Below are positions 39,169 through 50,811 of a DNA stretch of 64,000 nucleotides, piece after piece (within the stretch, counting starts at the first letter, position 1; every line of letters begins with the position of its first letter). A model generated the notes under the pieces. That model did no database searches. It worked only from the letters and a program-made list of their open reading frames with translations, and had not been told where the DNA came from. The position numbers and the translations under genes were made by a program. The DNA is from Blasia pusilla (lineage: Eukaryota > Marchantiophyta > Marchantiopsida > Blasiales). The stretch covers positions 6,882,001 to 6,946,000 of the forward strand of contig CM114274.1 in assembly GCA_050084515.1 (NCBI GenBank), read 5' to 3'.

Positions 39169-40112
39169 TTAGGACATTGACTCCTTCCAGTAATCCAGGG
39201 AAAACCCCATCGGGTATAACACTGCTCCACCAACCAAGACGTCGTAGGACTTTGCATCAGTCACTATCGCCTTGGCTCGCACCACGGACTCATATGTAGG
39301 ATGTCCGAGGCGAATCCTCACCACGACCTTCTGTCGGGTGATAAACTGTGTGATACTCGCTCCACCCAAGAATGTTTTTATCCGGAATGGACAACGCTCC
39401 ACATCGACTCTCGTCAAGCCCAATCCTCTGAATGCCGCTTTCCCCAACATCAAGGGTTGTGCTCTTGAATCCAATAAGATGTGATGTGGACTAAAAGCTC
39501 TACCTCTTAGACTCACCAACTAGAAGACCTCTCCCCAGATATCCATCAACATAACACGAGGAGAAGCAATGGCACGCTCTATCCGGGTCTAGCCGGCATC
39601 TCCACCATCCTAGTAGCCGTAGCCTACCATGAATCTGCCATAGATGGCCCGAGCATCCGCTCCAAGGGCAGGTCCATCACCTCCTTTGCAATCACCTCTG
39701 AACGTGATGCAAGAACTCCAACTCCACACTCACATAACGTAGCAGCCAGCCAGAACACCTCGGCGGGCGTACCACCCAATGTCATAACATCGGAAGCAGA
39801 AAATAGCGGAGCACGATATACCATCGTGGCCGCCCCCAACATTGTACTCGTCACAGGCTCCTCTTGAGCATCAGGAATAGGAGTCGTCGCACTGGTTTCT
39901 CCCATTGCCCTTCGTGCCTACACACCAATAACATCACCAACTCTTCGAGAAATTTGATCAAGATCCATCGATGGGGTCCTCATGGCCTCAGACAATATAA
40001 AAGACTGAGGAAGCCTAGTCTGTTTCCTAGCTTCCCCTCGTTGTGGATCCAACTCTACGGCTGCTCCACGCGTCACAACTACGGCGAAGTCTATTTGGGC
40101 AACCCCGCACAT
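39169..40112 (-). pseudogene. retropepsin (protease) and preceding linker, left copy
   Basis: Frame 39519-39169 has ILLDSRAQPLMLGKAA and SYDVLVGGAVLYPMGFSLD, the aspartic-protease landmarks. The catalytic DSG reads DSR, so the enzyme is dead. Upstream linkers (40112-39918 and 39905-39624) match the + copy in ELDPQRGE, LPQSFILSEAMRTPSM and SASDVMTLGG. A TAG lies just before the protease frame, where the + copy has TGA. Confidence 0.8.
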
Positions 40113-40368
40113 CTAACCAAGATCCTCCATATCTTTGGCTGCTCCATATGATGTCGATGCCATGGATCCGGCATCAGGTAACCTCAATGCCATAGCGGCA
40201 ATCTGCTCATGTAGCTGCTGTATATGAACAACCATCCGAGCCTCACGCCCGTTGTCTCCCTCGACACGTCTAGGTGGTGGGACTCTACCTCCTCCATGGG
40301 AAACTCCACCATCCTGTCGGGCAACTCCAGCTCCTCGTCTCCCAACGAGACCACTTGGTGCACGACCT

Positions 40369-41480
40369 CTAGGCCCACGCGGACCGGCTACTCGCTCTGG
40401 TGCCCTCTCTGGCCCTCGGTCCGGACGTAACTCGGGTGTAAACTGAAATACATGGTGCGTGTATGACCACACCTCTGACAATAGTCACATTGATAACCTC
40501 CTGATGCAACACCATCTCCTCCTTCATGCTGAGGCACACGTCCATGACCTTGACGAGTGCAATCGCGTTGATGATGGGCTCCATCACATGACCAACAAGT
40601 AATCGTAGGCGGTTGCTATTGAGCTGCATATGAAGGCGCAGGTCTCTGTGGCACGGCCTCCCGGTATCCTCCCTGAGCTCATGGTGCCATAGTCGACCTA
40701 TCTCGGAGTCCACATTATTGGACTGGTGGTGCAGACAATCATGACTGCTCTTGCCCAGAACCCATGGTGGCTACGCTCTCCTCCGCCATGTTGCGCTCAA
40801 TGTTCTCAGCGTTCCTAAAAACATCTCTCAACGTAGGGGAGGTGTTCATAAGAAGCACCCCTCCCGCACACGTGTCTGCAGGGTCCGGTCCAGCATCGCG
40901 TATCATGATTGGATAGCTTGAGCCTCTGTTATCCCCTGAGTGACGTTGATTAACCGACGCAAGCGAGTGTAAGCCTCACGCAAACTCTCACCCGGGCGCC
41001 TCTGGAAATCGTGGATGCTCTGCAACTTCTCCGTCCGTACCCCCTGGTATCTCATCCTCAACTCAGCGAAGAACTCAACCACGGGGTTGAACCTGGGACA
41101 AACCCGACTAGATGGTGTAACTGCTTCAGTGCGAGTGACCCCTCCTCCTAAAACATCACTAGTGGAAGAGGAAGTAGCCTCTCCTGACTCCTCCTCCTCA
41201 TCTGGGAACGTCTTCGTCCATGACACATAGTGTGGGTCATAGTAGAGTCGCCATGCCTCAATCTCCTGGGCATATCCGTGGGAAAAATCATGGTAATCAT
41301 CCATGAGTACCCCCTCTAAATGTTGGAACATACCATTCCATGCTACAAACGGGTTGAACTCTCTAGAGTTCCTAGCCCGTTGTGAGTCACACCAACTCTA
41401 AACTCCGCAATGAAGTCGTGTAGGTCTATGGTGCCTACAACACCCGAAAACCTACGCGGTCCTCTACCCCGGTCGTCTAT
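40369..41480 (-). pseudogene. gag, left copy
   Basis: The frame 41331-40903 reads MFQHLEGVLMDDYHDF, FNPVVEFFAELRMRYQGV and GESLREAYTRLRRLI, matching the + copy gag at each block. The upstream GVVGTIDLHDFIAEF (about 41450-41405) extends it. A zinc knuckle CWSCDGAHHQRDC (CCHC) is intact near 40570-40610 in a shifted frame; a second has lost its last Cys. Confidence 0.82.
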
Positions 41481-43326
41481 CTCGTACGCCTAATCGGTAG
41501 GACCACTCAATGTGTGTTTGGATCACTAGCACACTCCTCTACACTCTCCCCCTTGTCTAAAGATGACACAGAAGGAGATTGAGGTGGTCTCTCACGTGGA
41601 GACCCTCGAAACCTTGCACCACTCTGGGTAAACCCTCCAAAGCTACTCTCAGGTCTACTACCTCGCCTCTCAAAATCCCGAAAGGACGCCGTGATGGCCC
41701 TCGTGCCCCTCTCACACGATCACTCTCAATCTTGTGAGTAATCCCTCAATCACTCAAACTAAACATGCGGCACTCAATCTACCCTCTCTCACTAAGATGT
41801 GTGTTGTGCGGCAACAAGCGGCCTGGTGCGGCAAATCAACTGATCTATCGTCTCATCGACAACCATCCTCAACTGTGGACATCCCACACAAGTGTATGTC
41901 CCCTAAACCCATACATCATCAATGCTCTCACCATCAGCTCGAAACCCAATATCCCAAATAACTTCCCAATACTCAAAAATCCCTAACACGTGCAGGGTAA
42001 CCTGACAACAAGTGTCAATGTCGCTCCTCAACAACTACAAAACTCAACTCCAACTTGGTCATGAAGACAACTCCTCTAATCAGCAAGTACTGCTCCCGTG
42101 GTACTGACAATACTCAAATATCCTCGATGTGTGGTGCGGGTGCAGCGGCACGCTGCGGCACTGGCGGCACAGATCGGCTACAAACGGCATGGCACTCGGG
42201 AATGGGGTGCGGCTCTCGGTGGCATACCCTCCTCGGTCAACAAAATGCAATCTGCTCCTAGTGATGGTGGGGCTCTACGATCGAGAGGGTGCAGTGCAGC
42301 CACAAGCAACACGGCGTAGAAATCGATGGCGCGTTGCGGCTACGGGCATCACGACATGGTACTCGATCTTCATCAAGAGGCTACCAATCACAACATAGCA
42401 AGTGGAAAAGAAACTACGATCCCATGAATCCAAAGAAGTCACACTGTCGAAGTCGCGAATTAATGAGTGGTAATGACTCATATAGACTCACCAAGTACGG
42501 TAGCGGCCGCCCTCCCTCGCCACTAGTGACTGGTCGTTGTCTTGAACGGCGGCGGCGGCGGCGGCGGTAACTCGTGTTGACGGCGGCAATGGCAACAAAT
42601 AGCGGCGGCAACGGCAACGGCTCTAACAAGTGGCGGCGGCGACAATTCATATCGGCAACAACTTGCCGCGGCGGCAACGGCAACGGCAACCAATAGCAGT
42701 GACAGCGGTGGCAGCAAAGGGCAAAAAAGGGCGGTGATGAAGGCGACAGCAATGGCGCCGCCAACGGCAGCGGCTTCTTTAGGGTTTGGCCATTTTTACC
42801 CTAAAAACGGCAGCTTTCAAAATCGGCCATAACTTTTTGCTCGCAGCTCCAAATTGTGCATTGTCTATTGCACAGCCTGCAAAACTTTACGATCTACAAT
42901 AGTGTCAAAAAATATTTTGGATCAAAAAAACTCATAAAAGCTGATAGGGACTATCGTAAAGCCCAACGTCTCTTTCTCCTACACAAAATTTGGCAGCGCT
43001 TCCGCGTTGATTTCTCCTAACAAAAATCTGAAACCTGTGAAAACATCAATCAACAAGCTACAAGGCACTCCCGAGAGCACCGGAATGGGGCAACCCTCCC
43101 CCATACTTAATTTCTAACCAAATTTTTGGAGCGCTTCTGCATGCCACTCTCCCACACGAAAAATCAGCAAAGAAACAGCAAAATAAAGCGGCTCTTGCTC
43201 CGGTAAGCACTCCCATGAGCCGCTGAATGGGACACACGGTCCCCAACCTGCCCTAAACCCTTTCAATAGCGAGTGACTAGCGAGGTTCTCCATTGAAACT
43301 CTCTCACTCATGTATTCTCTCTTTGT
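41481..43326 (-). other. probable 5' leader of the left retrotransposon, with GGC-repeat block
   Basis: Upstream of gag on the minus strand. It contains CGGCGG-rich sequence at about 42540-42780 (reverse: CCGCCG), giving artefact frames rich in Pro/Leu/Ser. No LTR or primer-binding site could be fixed. Confidence 0.45.
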
Positions 43327-43347
43327 AAATCACGATCCAATCTCTCT

Positions 43348-43715
43348 TGTCATGACCATACGGATTATGTCGTAGAGTATAGTGTGCTAGTAGAGGCCAT
43401 ACCTTATGTAGGGCCGTAGTGTCTAAGTAGAGATGCGGTTTCATACATAGGGTTGGAGGTTACTCAATCTAGGGTGACTTTTCCACAAGGGCCCGCTCTT
43501 AGGTTGGAGGATATAGTGTGGAGTCCACTCAAAGAACAGTTAGTTTTTTGAGTTGAGCCTGTTGTGTTGGGAGTTAGCCTTGGTAGTGAGTAGAGCTCTT
43601 GGCTATGGTGGTTCCCGCAAGCTTCGACCTGGATTCTCCCATCATGGAGTGGGTTTGGCTCGATTGTATGTGATTCTATACGTATTTTATGATAGTAGGT
43701 CTTTCACGGATTTCA
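43348..43715 (+). repeat. 368-bp terminal direct repeat (block B), 5' copy
   Basis: Equal in length to and about 95% like 52643-53010. It starts TGTCATGACCATACGG and ends CACGGATTTCA. It forms all or most of the 5' LTR. It is followed by CTCAAAGAACTAGAG, not by the 106-bp block A that follows it at the 3' end. Confidence 0.85.
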
Positions 43716-45425
43716 CTCAAAGAACTAGAGTAGATCGATGGTACCTTCGATCGTGGATCAGTAGGATCTGGTTAGGGCTGATTGTGTACTCAGGCGTGGA
43801 TGTTCATGGCTTGTGGCCTATGTTGGAGGTTTGAATATGGTGCGTGGTTGATTGGGAAAGAAGTGCCTTGCTGAGAGCTTTCCAACGCGCTTTAGATCGC
43901 CAGATTTCGTTTAGGGAGTTGGAAGTTATCAAGGATTGAAGATTCTGGTTCGTGTTCGACGGTTTTCTGATGTGGAGAGCTTGGAGTGCGGAAGCTCTGT
44001 TGAAGTTCATCCAGATTGGGTAAGAGGTTCTTGTTGCTACCTATATTGTGATCTCATGTGAAGCTATCTACTTGAGTGTGTGGAGCGTTGCTGATTTCTA
44101 TGTGCATGAATCTGGGCGGAAGCACTGTCGGATTTGCGATTCTAGATGTGTATGGACATCAAGTTTGTCTGTTTTTTAGCTCAGAGTACAAAGCTTGGTT
44201 GTAGCTGATTTTTGTGGAGAGATAGCTATGGTGGCCAATTGAATTCTTTTTGAAACAGATTCAATTTTGGTCAAGGATTTATGGAGTAATTGCTGATCAA
44301 AATTTTGCGGACTAGCTCAAGGTCTGCCTATGGTGGACAGCAGAACGGAGGGGCTGGTTGGTTGGTGATTTGTCTGTTGTTGGAGACGCCTATCCCATTG
44401 GGGATGCCCTAGTTGGGCCTCTCTCCATAGTGGAGCATGGCGATAGGGGCATGTCTTGAGCATTTCTTGGCGTCATTCGAGGCTTCGAGGCAACTCGTGG
44501 TAGCTCGGGGCGAGTGGGCGTGAGAGGCAGAGTAAGGAGCAAGGAGCGAGCAAGCAAGCTTGCTTGGGCGTGAGGAAATTTTTTCAGGATTTTTGAGTTG
44601 ATTGTTGCATAACTGGTCACCCATCTTTGGACTATTCTGCTTGGAAGACGCTTAACTGCTGAGTTCTTAACTATGCCAGTGTACACACTGGTGTAGCTCA
44701 TTTGGTGTTGTTTGGAGATGTGTTAGGTGCTTTATGCATCTCGGGTTTTTGGTTGATGGACCTCTAGCGCATAGTACAGTGTAGCATCTCCATGCATGTG
44801 ATATTTTTAGGGGCTGTGAGTGCGACTAGCACGTCATCGACCAACGGCACAATAGCTATTGCGTTAGAATTGTGTGGTGGGTTCTGTGGATTTAGGGGGC
44901 GCCACGTTTGGTGGATTGTGTTACCTTGATTTCCATTTGCGATTGGAGGGTTGTCGTTGGACTTCTTGTGTTTGGATCCCCTCCATCGTTGCTTCTTGTT
45001 TGCGCACCCATTGTTAGGGTTGACGCTGATTTCCAGAGTAGTTTTACTCCTGTGTGCTACCGGTAGTGAGGCTGGAGTGATGACCTATAGACCGTGGGAG
45101 GCTTCTTGTGGTGATGACAGGTTAGGTTGCCTACACCCATAGCTAGTAGAGCTAGAATAGTATAGCCACATCGACGTCACTTGGTTACTTAGTGGTGGTG
45201 ATTTAGTGGTGGTGCGGCATCGGCGTTGGTCATCACGAGCTGTCTGTTGGTCTGGTTGGGGACCGTGGTGCGGACAGTGGTAGTTTTACATGGAGTGAAT
45301 TGAGGTATCGGCTATCTTTTCCACTTCCGACGGTTGATGAAGAGGAGGACCAGGGTGTTCCAAACACCAAGTCTTCTACATTGTTAGTGTCGCAGCTCCA
45401 TTGATTTGGGACATGGACAGGATAT
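43716..45425 (+). other. 5' leader of the right retrotransposon
   Basis: About 1.7 kb between the 5' terminal repeat and gag. No open frame with a recognised domain. A primer-binding site should lie near 43716, but no clear tRNA complement was recognised. Confidence 0.5.
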
Positions 45426-47222
45426 ATGGGGCCACGAAGATACTCAGGTGCAATGGGTACCATTGAGTTGGAGGACTTCATTCAGGAGTTTGATACATGG
45501 TATGATATGCAGATGTTGCGGAACGCCACGTTGTTTACACCCTTCTTGGCTTGGAAGGGGTTGTTTCAGCACTTGGAGGGACCACCCATGGATGATTACC
45601 ATGAGTTTAGGAAGGACCATGTTGCTGAGATTGAGGCATGGAGACAATATTGGTCTCCAGGCTATGTGTCTATCACCCATGGTGGTATTGGTAGTAGTAC
45701 TCCTACTATGCCAGCCAGCCCGACGTTGAGTGGTACGAGTACGAGCCGGAGTGGGGGTACCAGTGGAGATACCCATGGAGGCACCAGTGGGGGTACTAGT
45801 GGAGGTACTAGTGCCCCACCATCTTTCAAGCCGGTTGCAGAGTTCTTCAAGAGGTTGAAGAAGAACTATCAGGGAGTGAAGACAGAGAAGTTGAGGACTC
45901 TTCAGGAATTTGAGCGAAAGACTGGTGAGAGTCTTCGTGAGGCATACACTCGTATGCGACGCTTGATTTCAGTTACCCACAGTGTGATTGAGGCTCAGGC
46001 AGTCCAATTTTGGTATGGGATCTTGGACAGAGAGTTGCGCCGCAGGGTACGTGATGCTACTCTTATGAGTGATGATTCACCCACATTGACCCATGTGTTT
46101 GCTCTATCTGAGAAGATTGAGCTTAACATGGTGGAGGAGAGAGTGGTGACATCCTCATTTAGTAGGGATACAACTACTACTTCTCGTGTTCGACAGTCTA
46201 CCTCATAGTCTCGTAGTAGTGGTGGTGGTAGTAGTAGTGGGAGTCGTGGAGGGTACACACGACCTCAGTCATGTCCTAGAGGGACACTTGCGCAGAGACC
46301 ATTTCCTTCATTTGCTGCCCCGTAGCAAAGACAGTCATGTTGGACATGTGGAGGTGATCATGTTAGGAGGTTTTTTCCCCAAGAGGATGGGAGACAGACT
46401 TTGGAGGATGGGTCTGAGTCGGCCCCAACTCAGTGTGATCATTGCGGGAGACCAGGTCATCCTCGAGAGCGTTGCTTTGATCTTCATCTAGAGTTGAGAT
46501 CAGGCGGCGGCCATGATGGAGTAGCTCCGAGAGGCCGAGGTGGTAGAGGTGGACCAGTGGTTGGAGAACCTACGGTGGCTACCCCTACCACTACGACAGA
46601 GTCAGCTATGGCTGCCAGGATTGATCAGAAGTTCGCTACTATGGCTGGTATCCAGCATAGAGCAAGTTCAGGAGAAGGGGCTTCCACCTCTTATGGAGGG
46701 GATGATCTCTCTTATATGGCGAAAGTGCAAAGACATAGGTTGAGGCATCACCTGCGATTCTGAGAGGAGCCACTCAGCGTCGAGCCACGTGGTGCTACTG
46801 TGGAGTTGGACCCACAGAGGGGTGAGGTTGGGAGGCAGGCTAGGCTGCCCCAGTCATTCTTGTTGTCTGAGGTGCTTAGGACTCCATCCATGGTTTCTAC
46901 GCAGCCTATTGAGCCTACAGTGGGGACTGAGGCATCTACATCGCGTGTAGTAGACACAGATCCATCATCCATATTGCGGATGGCAACTTTAGTGTTGGGA
47001 TCCCCATTGTTTTCGGCCACGGAGCTGATGGCTTTAGGAGTTCACTTAGCTCCTGTATTTCAGCTAGCAACCACGTTGTGTGAACGTGGGGATGTTACCG
47101 CTACACGTGCTGAGGTGGATGAGGGTGTTGCGCTGGAGCAACCCTCTATGTCAAGTATAGCATTGAGTACCAGTGCTACTTGGCAAGCAATAGCGGCGAA
47201 GATGGATGCATTACTAGCCTAG
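45426..47222 (+). pseudogene. gag (capsid-nucleocapsid) and linker, right copy
   Basis: One frame runs from 45426 past stops at 46206 (TAG), 46323 (TAG) and 46761 (TGA). The capsid part shows LEDFIQEFDTWYDMQ, FLAWKGLFQHLEG and GESLREAYTRMRRLI, a Ty3/gypsy retrotransposon gag pattern. A Gly/Thr/Ser-rich spacer (about residues 90-135) interrupts it. Two zinc knuckles follow: the first, CWTCGGDHVRRFF, has lost its last Cys to Phe; the second, CDHCGRPGHPRERC, is intact CCHC. The linker (46800-47222) matches the left copy. Gag would build the particle and bind RNA. Confidence 0.85.
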
Positions 47223-47291
47223 CCAGCCATTGATCGTGAGAGGCTTACACCTGGTGTATGTATGTTGGACAACCGGAGTGGGATATTCTGA

Positions 47292-47741
47292 TTGGTGAGT
47301 CCTACAGGACATGTGTATAGACCAGATAGAGTCTTGTTAGACTCTGGTGCCCAACCTTTGATGTTGGGAAAGGCGGCATGTATTGGTTTGGATACTCGGA
47401 GGTCAAAGCTTGAGCCTTGCCCATTCCAGATTCAAACATCACTTGGAGGAGCCAATGATAGGTCTCAATTCATGACACGGGAGAAGTTGTGTGTACAGTT
47501 GAGACCAGATCATGCAATTGATAGCTTTTGGTTGGGAGTACCTATAGTGGTGACATCAGCCGTGTCGTATGATGTACTAGTTGGAGGAGCAGTATTGTAC
47601 CCAATGGGTTTTCAGATGGACTACTCGATTGAGACAGCGTCTTATAGACCTGGCTGGAAGTCCGGGGATGTACGTATGAGCCAGGTTCATGTGAGATTTA
47701 TTTATGGGGCTCAACCAGAGGGTCTTCTCCAACGGTGTTAG
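47292..47741 (+). pseudogene. retropepsin (protease), right copy
   Basis: In the gag frame after a TGA at 47289. VLLDSGAQPLMLGKAA carries the DSG catalytic triad, and SYDVLVGGAVLYPMGFQMD matches the C-terminal flap/hydrophobic motif. The 450-base frame is intact in itself. The methyltransferase begins in another frame within its last codons, indicating a frameshift. Confidence 0.85.
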
Positions 47742-49261
47742 CATCTGTGGTTGGTTTTTGTGGAGTTGTCACTTGGCCAAGAGACTTTTTGGAGGGTAAC
47801 CTTTCTGCTATGGATTCTCCTGTATATGAGGAGGTAGAGGAGGTCCCTAGTTTTGCAGCAGTGGTATCCTCATCGTTGGATGTGCCACTTTGGAGTTCAA
47901 GCGATGCACTACGGCAGGTTGCTGATCGCCTAGTGCAGAAGGCTTGGTGTGAGGCCGTTATATCTCACGAGGAAGAGGAGGCCCCACGGCGGACTCCTAC
48001 TTCTAGTCCAGTTGGATTATCACCTTTGGATACTACACCCATTGTATGGCAGTATCCGCCGAAGGGCATTTGTGTGTTAGATCTCTTTGGTGGGATTAGC
48101 ACTAGTTTGGCTGCAGTGTTGCAGGCCGGTATTCCTGTGCGGAGATACGTGTATGTGGAGCAAGATGATACGGCCCAGAGAGTCTCATCCCGACATATTG
48201 GTCAGTTGATGCGGAGATTTCTTGAGTTGTTTCCGCCATCAACTATTCGTGGGTACCAGCGTGCTTTGCCGTCACACATTGCATTGTTGGGAGCGCAGGA
48301 CCTTGAGAGGGTTGGTCCTGTGGATTTGGTGATTGCTAGATGGCCATGTCAGGGTCATACACGTGCTGGTCGTGGTGAGGGATTATACGACCCTAGGTCT
48401 CGATTGTTTTGGGAGATGTTACGGGTGTTACAACATCTTCAGGTTCATCAGGCACATGCTCCAACTTACATTCTGGAGAATGTTTCATTGTTGGGTGACA
48501 CTCGGACCCGGATGATGGCGAGTGTTCATGAGATGCGGTCTTGGATTGGACCACCGGTGTTGTTGGATGCAGTGCAAGTTGGCTCGCGTGTACATTGTCC
48601 ACGCTTATGGTGGATAAACTTGTTGCCTAGGGAGGTTCTATGTCGAGCATATGATGCAGTGCAGCGGGATCCTTGCCTTACAGTGGATAGTATCTTGGAT
48701 ACTAGGCGACTATCTCAGGTGGTGAGGGTTATTGATCGGTCACCCATGGCAGTGGTGAACCGTGTGGGCCAGCCTAGGATGGCACTACCCACATTTGTGA
48801 GTTTTCCCTCATCACATGCCTACAGGAAAGGTGGTCCTGGGCTTGTATAAGATTTTCATGTGCGATAGTTGGTGGAACCTAACGTTGATGAGAGAGAGTG
48901 TGCGATGGGATTTACTACTGGTATGACAGCGGTTGCTTCCATTTCTGAGGCTTCACGACATCATGTGTTGGGTCAGGCCATGGACCTGAATTGTTTGACC
49001 TGGATTTTGAGTCTTGGGATGGCCGAGCAGCGTCGACTTTGGACTATGTCTATGGGTCTTCTACCCCCTATGATGAGCTTGATGGCTACCGGGACGGTAG
49101 AGACATCGGCTGGGGGCGAGGAGAATAGTATTTTGCATCCTTGGAGTAAATGGGATGTAATGGCTCGGCATGTGGAGTTGGTTGCTCATGCTGGTCGAGG
49201 AGTTATTTGCTTAGATGATGGTGTAGTTAAGGGTGTACCATCTTGTGAGGGGGTTGCATAG
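47735..49261 (+). pseudogene. C5 cytosine DNA methyltransferase domain, right copy
   Basis: The uninterrupted frame 47735-48850 (371 codons) holds motif I VLDLFGGI (residues 114-121), motif II YVYVEQD (138-144), motif IV DLVIARWPCQ with catalytic Cys205 (48347-48349), motif VI ILENV (246-250) and motif VIII GSRVHCPRLWW (283-293). After TAA (48848) and TAG (48866) the same frame continues with motif IX (DERECAMGF) and motif X (RHHVLGQAMDL), 48869-49261. C5 methyltransferases transfer a methyl group from S-adenosylmethionine to cytosine in DNA. The domain sits between protease and RT, so it would be part of the polyprotein. The order is canonical (I to X), not permuted as in DRM. The long open stretch is the best-kept part of the element. 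Confidence 0.9.
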
Positions 49262-50310
49262 CAGCCAATGGCGTCGTCCTCTCCCTCTAGTTTGCCAGTG
49301 TAGGAGACTTGGGAGCCATTACTTGGGCCCAAGCTTAGGGGAGGTGAGAAACGACGCTTGACACAATTCCTACGTGCTTATAGGAGTTGTTTTGCCTTTA
49401 GCATGAAGAGTTGGGTACTTTGGTTGGACCCGGTATACGGATTGATTTGGCTAGTGATTCGCCAATCTTCCGTCGTCCCTACTGATATAGTGATATGGAG
49501 AGGGACCTGATTCAGAGTAGGACATTGGACCTTTTGGAGGCTAGATTAGTGGAGTTGTTGCATGGAGAGTATGCATCAGCCACTGTCATGCCTGCTAAAA
49601 AGGATGTGCATGGCAACTACACGGATAGGCAGATGTGTGGAAATTACCGTCCTATCAATCAGCAGACCAAGGCCGATAGGTGTGCCATGCCTACACCTGA
49701 GGAGATCTTTGATGTGGTGGGACAGGAAAAGATTTTCAATGCTTTGGATCTTTGGTCAGGATACCATCAGTTGCCAATTCGAGAGAGTGACAAGGCCAAG
49801 ACAGCATTTTGGGGTGTCAACTCTCATGGCAAGGATTGTTTGTACCAGTGGAAATTCTTACCCTTTGGGTTGAAGAATGCACCTGCCGAATTTCAGAGAG
49901 TGATGGACAGGATTCTAGCAGGGTTGGATTTTTTTCGGTGTTACATTGATGATATCTTGGTGTTCAATAACACGGTGGAGGAGCATCATATACATTTATA
50001 GATTGTGTTTGAGCGGTTGAAAGCTCATGGTCTACGTTTGCATCCAAGAAAGTGTAAGTTCTTCCATGAGGATGTTGAGTACTTGGGTCATGTGATCTAT
50101 CCAGGTGGTTTGGGAGTTCAGCAAGCAAAGGTAGAGGCTATTGCACTTATTCCTCGTCCCGTAGATGTGAGTAGAGTTCGGGCATTTATAGGATTGGCGA
50201 ACTACTATCGGAGGTATGTGAAGGGATTTAGTGCTATGGCAAAGCCTTTGAACCAATTGTTGAAATCAGATCAGGAGTGGCACTGGAGAGATGATTAGGA
50301 GAGAGCTTTT
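49262..50310 (+). pseudogene. reverse transcriptase, right copy
   Basis: The frame 49495-50001 contains the Ty3/gypsy RT blocks PAKKDVHGN, CGNYRPINQQT, ALDLWSGYHQLP (catalytic Asp85), FLPFGLKNAPAEFQRVMD and YIDDILVF (Asp pair at residues 151-152). TAG at 49999 and TAG at 50296 interrupt the continuing frame with LHPRKCKFF, EYLGHVIYPGGL and RVRAFIGLANYYRRYVKGF. Upstream, a weak RT N-terminal run (about 49300-49494) is broken by stops. Confidence 0.88.
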
Positions 50311-50811
50311 GTGGAGCTCAAGGCCTAGTTGGTGATGGCCCCTATCTTGAGGAGACCCATCAGAGGGCGCCCATTTCAGTTACACACTGATTGGAGTAGG
50401 TTGGGACTTGGAGCGGTGTTGACACAACATGATGATGAGCACATGGAATTTGTGGTGGCCTATGCAAGTCGTTCGAATAATGCAGTAGAGTCGCGCTACA
50501 ATTCATATGAGGGAGAGTGCTGGGCAGTAGTGTGGGTTGTGGCACACTTTAGGTATTACTTGTTTGGCACACAGTTTACCCTTGTTACTGATCACCAACC
50601 GCTCAAGTGGTTGATGGAGTCTGACAAGCTTACAGGGAAGCTTGCATGGTGGGCTCTTATCTTACATGAGTATGACTTCCACGTGGTACATAGACTTGGA
50701 GGTGCCAACCTTGATGCTGATGGGTTGAGTAGGAACCCATGTACTAGCCAAGAGGATGCAATTGGGGCTAGATGGCATGGGGAGGTTGATGAGGAGATTG
50801 TGTCTGGTTAG
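50311..50811 (+). pseudogene. RNase H domain, right copy
   Basis: After TAG at 50326 the frame reads PIRGRPFQLHTDWS, VVAYASRSNN, NSYEGECWAVVW, LVTDHQPLKWLM and ANLDADGLSRNP. Catalytic acids in HTDW, EGE and TDH are present. TAG at 50809 separates it from the integrase. Confidence 0.87.

Noticed and set aside
42414-42764. Pro/Leu/Cys-rich open frame of 116 codons
   Set aside because: It arises from the CGG/CCG-rich block in the retrotransposon leader; no domain.
47735-49261. Methyltransferase as a host gene hit by retrotransposons
   Set aside because: It lies in the same place between protease and RT in both copies, lacks introns and host N-terminal domains, and shares flanking linkers; it is part of the element.
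46206-50811. Programmed TAG readthrough or a TAG-reassigned genetic code
   Set aside because: Host genes in the window use ordinary stops, including TAG (7523), and the element also has frameshifts and deletions; decay explains the stops better.
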